NCBI GenBank assembly: GCA_004525335.1
Contig: SPCL01000128.1
Span: forward strand, 1-5,917
DNA from: Thermodesulfobacteriales bacterium
GTDB taxonomy: Bacteria > Desulfobacterota_D > UBA1144 > Nemesobacterales > UBA2774
Direction of reading: 5' to 3'
Length of the DNA stretch: 5,917 nucleotides
Part shown: positions 5,224 to 5,917 of the stretch, piece by piece
Position numbering within the stretch: the stretch's first letter is position 1
Layout of the letters: every line of letters begins with the position of its first letter
The notes under the pieces: model-generated
Database searches by the model: none
What the model saw: the letters and a program-made list of their open reading frames with translations, nothing else
Told to the model about the DNA's origin: nothing
Program-made: the position numbers and the translations under genes

Positions 5224-5249
5224 AAGGGGAGCTTCGGCTCCCTTTTTTT
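5224..5249 (+). terminator. Intrinsic terminator with cUUCGg tetraloop
   Basis: GGGAGC-TTCG-GCTCCC (5227-5242), a perfect 6-bp stem capped by the very stable cUUCGg tetraloop and extended by AAG/TTT pairing, followed by seven T (5243-5249). It lies 31 nt after the stop of the IPTL-CTERM remnant and marks the 3' end of that former gene. Confidence 0.88.
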
Positions 5250-5749
5250 GGTTAATTTTAATACTCAGAAATCCAACTTAAACCGTGCTTGACAAAAAAG
5301 GGAGCGGTACACCTCCACTACTATATAAAACAATATATATATATACAAAACATTCCCGAAAATTTGCAAAACTTGCAAAAGAATGAGAATTGCGCTTTGA
5401 AGTAAGGAAAAACAGTTAAATATGACAAAAAATTTTGAAAAATACTGGTTGGTGTGAATCAAGACAACTTATGGCGGGAACTTTAAATTCCCAACATCCT
5501 ATCCCGGAATCCAAGATGGCGGTAGGTGGAGGGAACGGACTCGGGATAGGGATGTTGGATTAGGTAGCAAATTAATATGAAAATACTCCCGAAAATCTAA
5601 AATAAACATGCTCACCTTCTACCTACTCAATACTTTACTACATATTATCTATTATTCAACAACCTTTATTTGTAAATGTTTACTAAACAAATAGAAGGAC
5701 TTTATATAGAACGGAGAAGGTTAACATCTAACAGGTGGGTTCAATATAA
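5250..5749. other. Gene-free AT-rich stretch
   Basis: About 500 nt without a gene I can support. It holds a 13-nt TA alternation (5333-5345), a 9-nt tandem TTGCAAAAC/TTGCAAAAG (5364-5381), the inverted repeat at 5491-5558, two copies of TCCCGAAAAT (5354-5363 and 5587-5596), and the nested palindrome ATTTGT...ACAAAT around 5668-5692. Short frames here begin without ribosome sites and have composition-driven hydrophobic translations. Confidence 0.6.
5491..5558. repeat. Imperfect inverted repeat with 22-nt arms and 24-nt purine-rich loop
   Basis: Left arm 5491-5512 begins CCAACATCC and includes TATCCCG; right arm 5537-5558 includes CGGGATA and ends GGATGTTGG. They pair with only a one-base bulge on each side near the middle and the inner end. 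The 24-nt loop contains GGCGGTAGGTGGAGGG. The block is GC-rich in AT-rich flanks and is not followed by a U-run, so it is more like a palindromic mobile-type repeat or a hairpin RNA than a terminator. Confidence 0.6.
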
Positions 5750-5779
5750 AAAGGGCGCGAGTTTTACTCAACGCCCTTT
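5748..5779 (-). terminator. Intrinsic terminator of the right-edge minus-strand gene
   Basis: AAAGGGCG (5750-5757) pairs with CGCCCTTT (5772-5779), and inside it GAGT/ACTC (5759-5769) extends the stem with a TTT loop. Read on the minus strand the hairpin runs into TTTTT, then ATATTG. It begins 40 nt past the stop codon at 5820-5822, as expected for the end of that gene. The plus-strand side has a weaker tail. Confidence 0.7.
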
Positions 5780-5819
5780 ATTAATAGTTTGGCTAACATT
5801 ATCTAAACTTTCGAGGTAG

Positions 5820-5917
5820 TTAAAATAGTTTAGGCTTCGTTTGAATTTGTTCACTTATTTTTTCCAAACTTGCTCGATAATGATCACCGAACTTTTTATA
5901 TTTTTCTTCTGTGAGAA
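5820..5917 (-). CDS. Partial CDS, C-terminal end of an unrecognised protein
   Basis: On the minus strand a frame is open from the window edge for 31 codons to a TAA at 5820-5822. It reads LTEEKYKKFGDHYRASLEKI, then SEQIQTKPKLF: a charged, helix-prone segment with the residue mix of a genuine protein end. The other two minus frames close early (TAA within 7 and 21 codons). The terminator 40 nt downstream supports a real gene. Too little is present to name a family. Confidence 0.5.
   Translation of the reverse strand, partial: LTEEKYKKFGDHYRASLEKISEQIQTKPKLF

Noticed and set aside
5289..5327. TTGACA with TATATA as a promoter
   Set aside because: The spacing is 27 nt, far from 17, and no gene follows on the plus strand.
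5422..5457. 11-codon plus-strand frame (MTKNFEKYWLV) behind an AAGGA motif
   Set aside because: The AAGGA is about 13 nt away, too far for a good ribosome site, and the frame is too short to support.
5265..5462. Minus-strand 65-codon hydrophobic frame
   Set aside because: It starts with TTG, has no ribosome site, and its Phe/Ile/Leu/Tyr-rich translation follows from the AT-rich repeats in this stretch; it also runs close to a terminator of the opposite strand.
5609..5695. 28-codon plus-strand frame starting at an ATG after AATAAAC
   Set aside because: No ribosome site, composition-driven hydrophobic translation and no recognisable motif.
1..5917. CRISPR array, IS element, integrase or attachment site
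   Set aside because: No regularly spaced identical repeats with unique spacers, no transposase or recombinase motifs, and no tRNA-derived direct repeats are visible.

Overview
The window (about 5.9 kb, moderately AT-rich by eye) looks like chromosomal DNA of an uncultured or little-studied Gram-negative bacterium. Genes are short to medium and metabolic, intergenic spacers are long and rich in palindromic repeats, Shine-Dalgarno sites are clear, and a relic of an IPTL-type C-terminal sorting signal is present. That signal is known from Gram-negative bacteria with an exosortase-like system. I cannot assign a phylum from the sequence alone.

Left block (1-2291), all on the minus strand, read right to left: a FlK-like hotdog thioesterase (1797-2222), a type II haloacid-dehalogenase-like HAD hydrolase (998-1714) and a LOG-family Rossmann protein (133-897). 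The thioesterase has its own promoter and a strong ribosome site, which moves its start inward to 2222. The HAD gene begins 18 nt beyond a dispersed-type palindrome. The LOG gene has a perfect TATAAT box of its own. A hairpin at 63-98 closes the block.

Divergent spacer (2247-2640): it carries the thioesterase promoter on the minus strand. It also holds a perfect 12-bp hairpin, a degenerate 42-bp-period tandem repeat ending in a CCCTCCTTT/AAAGGAGGG hairpin, and the start region of the next gene.

Centre (2641-4305), plus strand: a 476-residue protein of the 4-hydroxyphenylacetate 3-hydroxylase / 4-hydroxybutyryl-CoA dehydratase superfamily, then after 42 nt a 63-residue acidic six-cysteine protein. 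The large protein is built like the dehydratase, but two of the four expected iron-sulfur ligands are replaced and other cysteines lie nearby. Together with the six-cysteine protein it is the most unusual pair in the window.

Right part (4306-5917): a convergent spacer with a GC-rich multi-hairpin element, then a minus-strand muconolactone-isomerase-like small protein (4657-4980). Next comes the stranded C-terminal anchor of an IPTL-CTERM surface protein (5077-5193) with its intact terminator. A roughly 500-nt gene-free stretch follows, holding a 22-nt-arm inverted repeat. At the edge is the last 31 codons of an unrecognised minus-strand gene with its own terminator.

The thioesterase and HAD genes could together handle halogenated acyl compounds, and the two central genes could form one redox or acyl-CoA enzyme system. 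Both ideas are inferences from neighbourhood and residues, not demonstrated functions.
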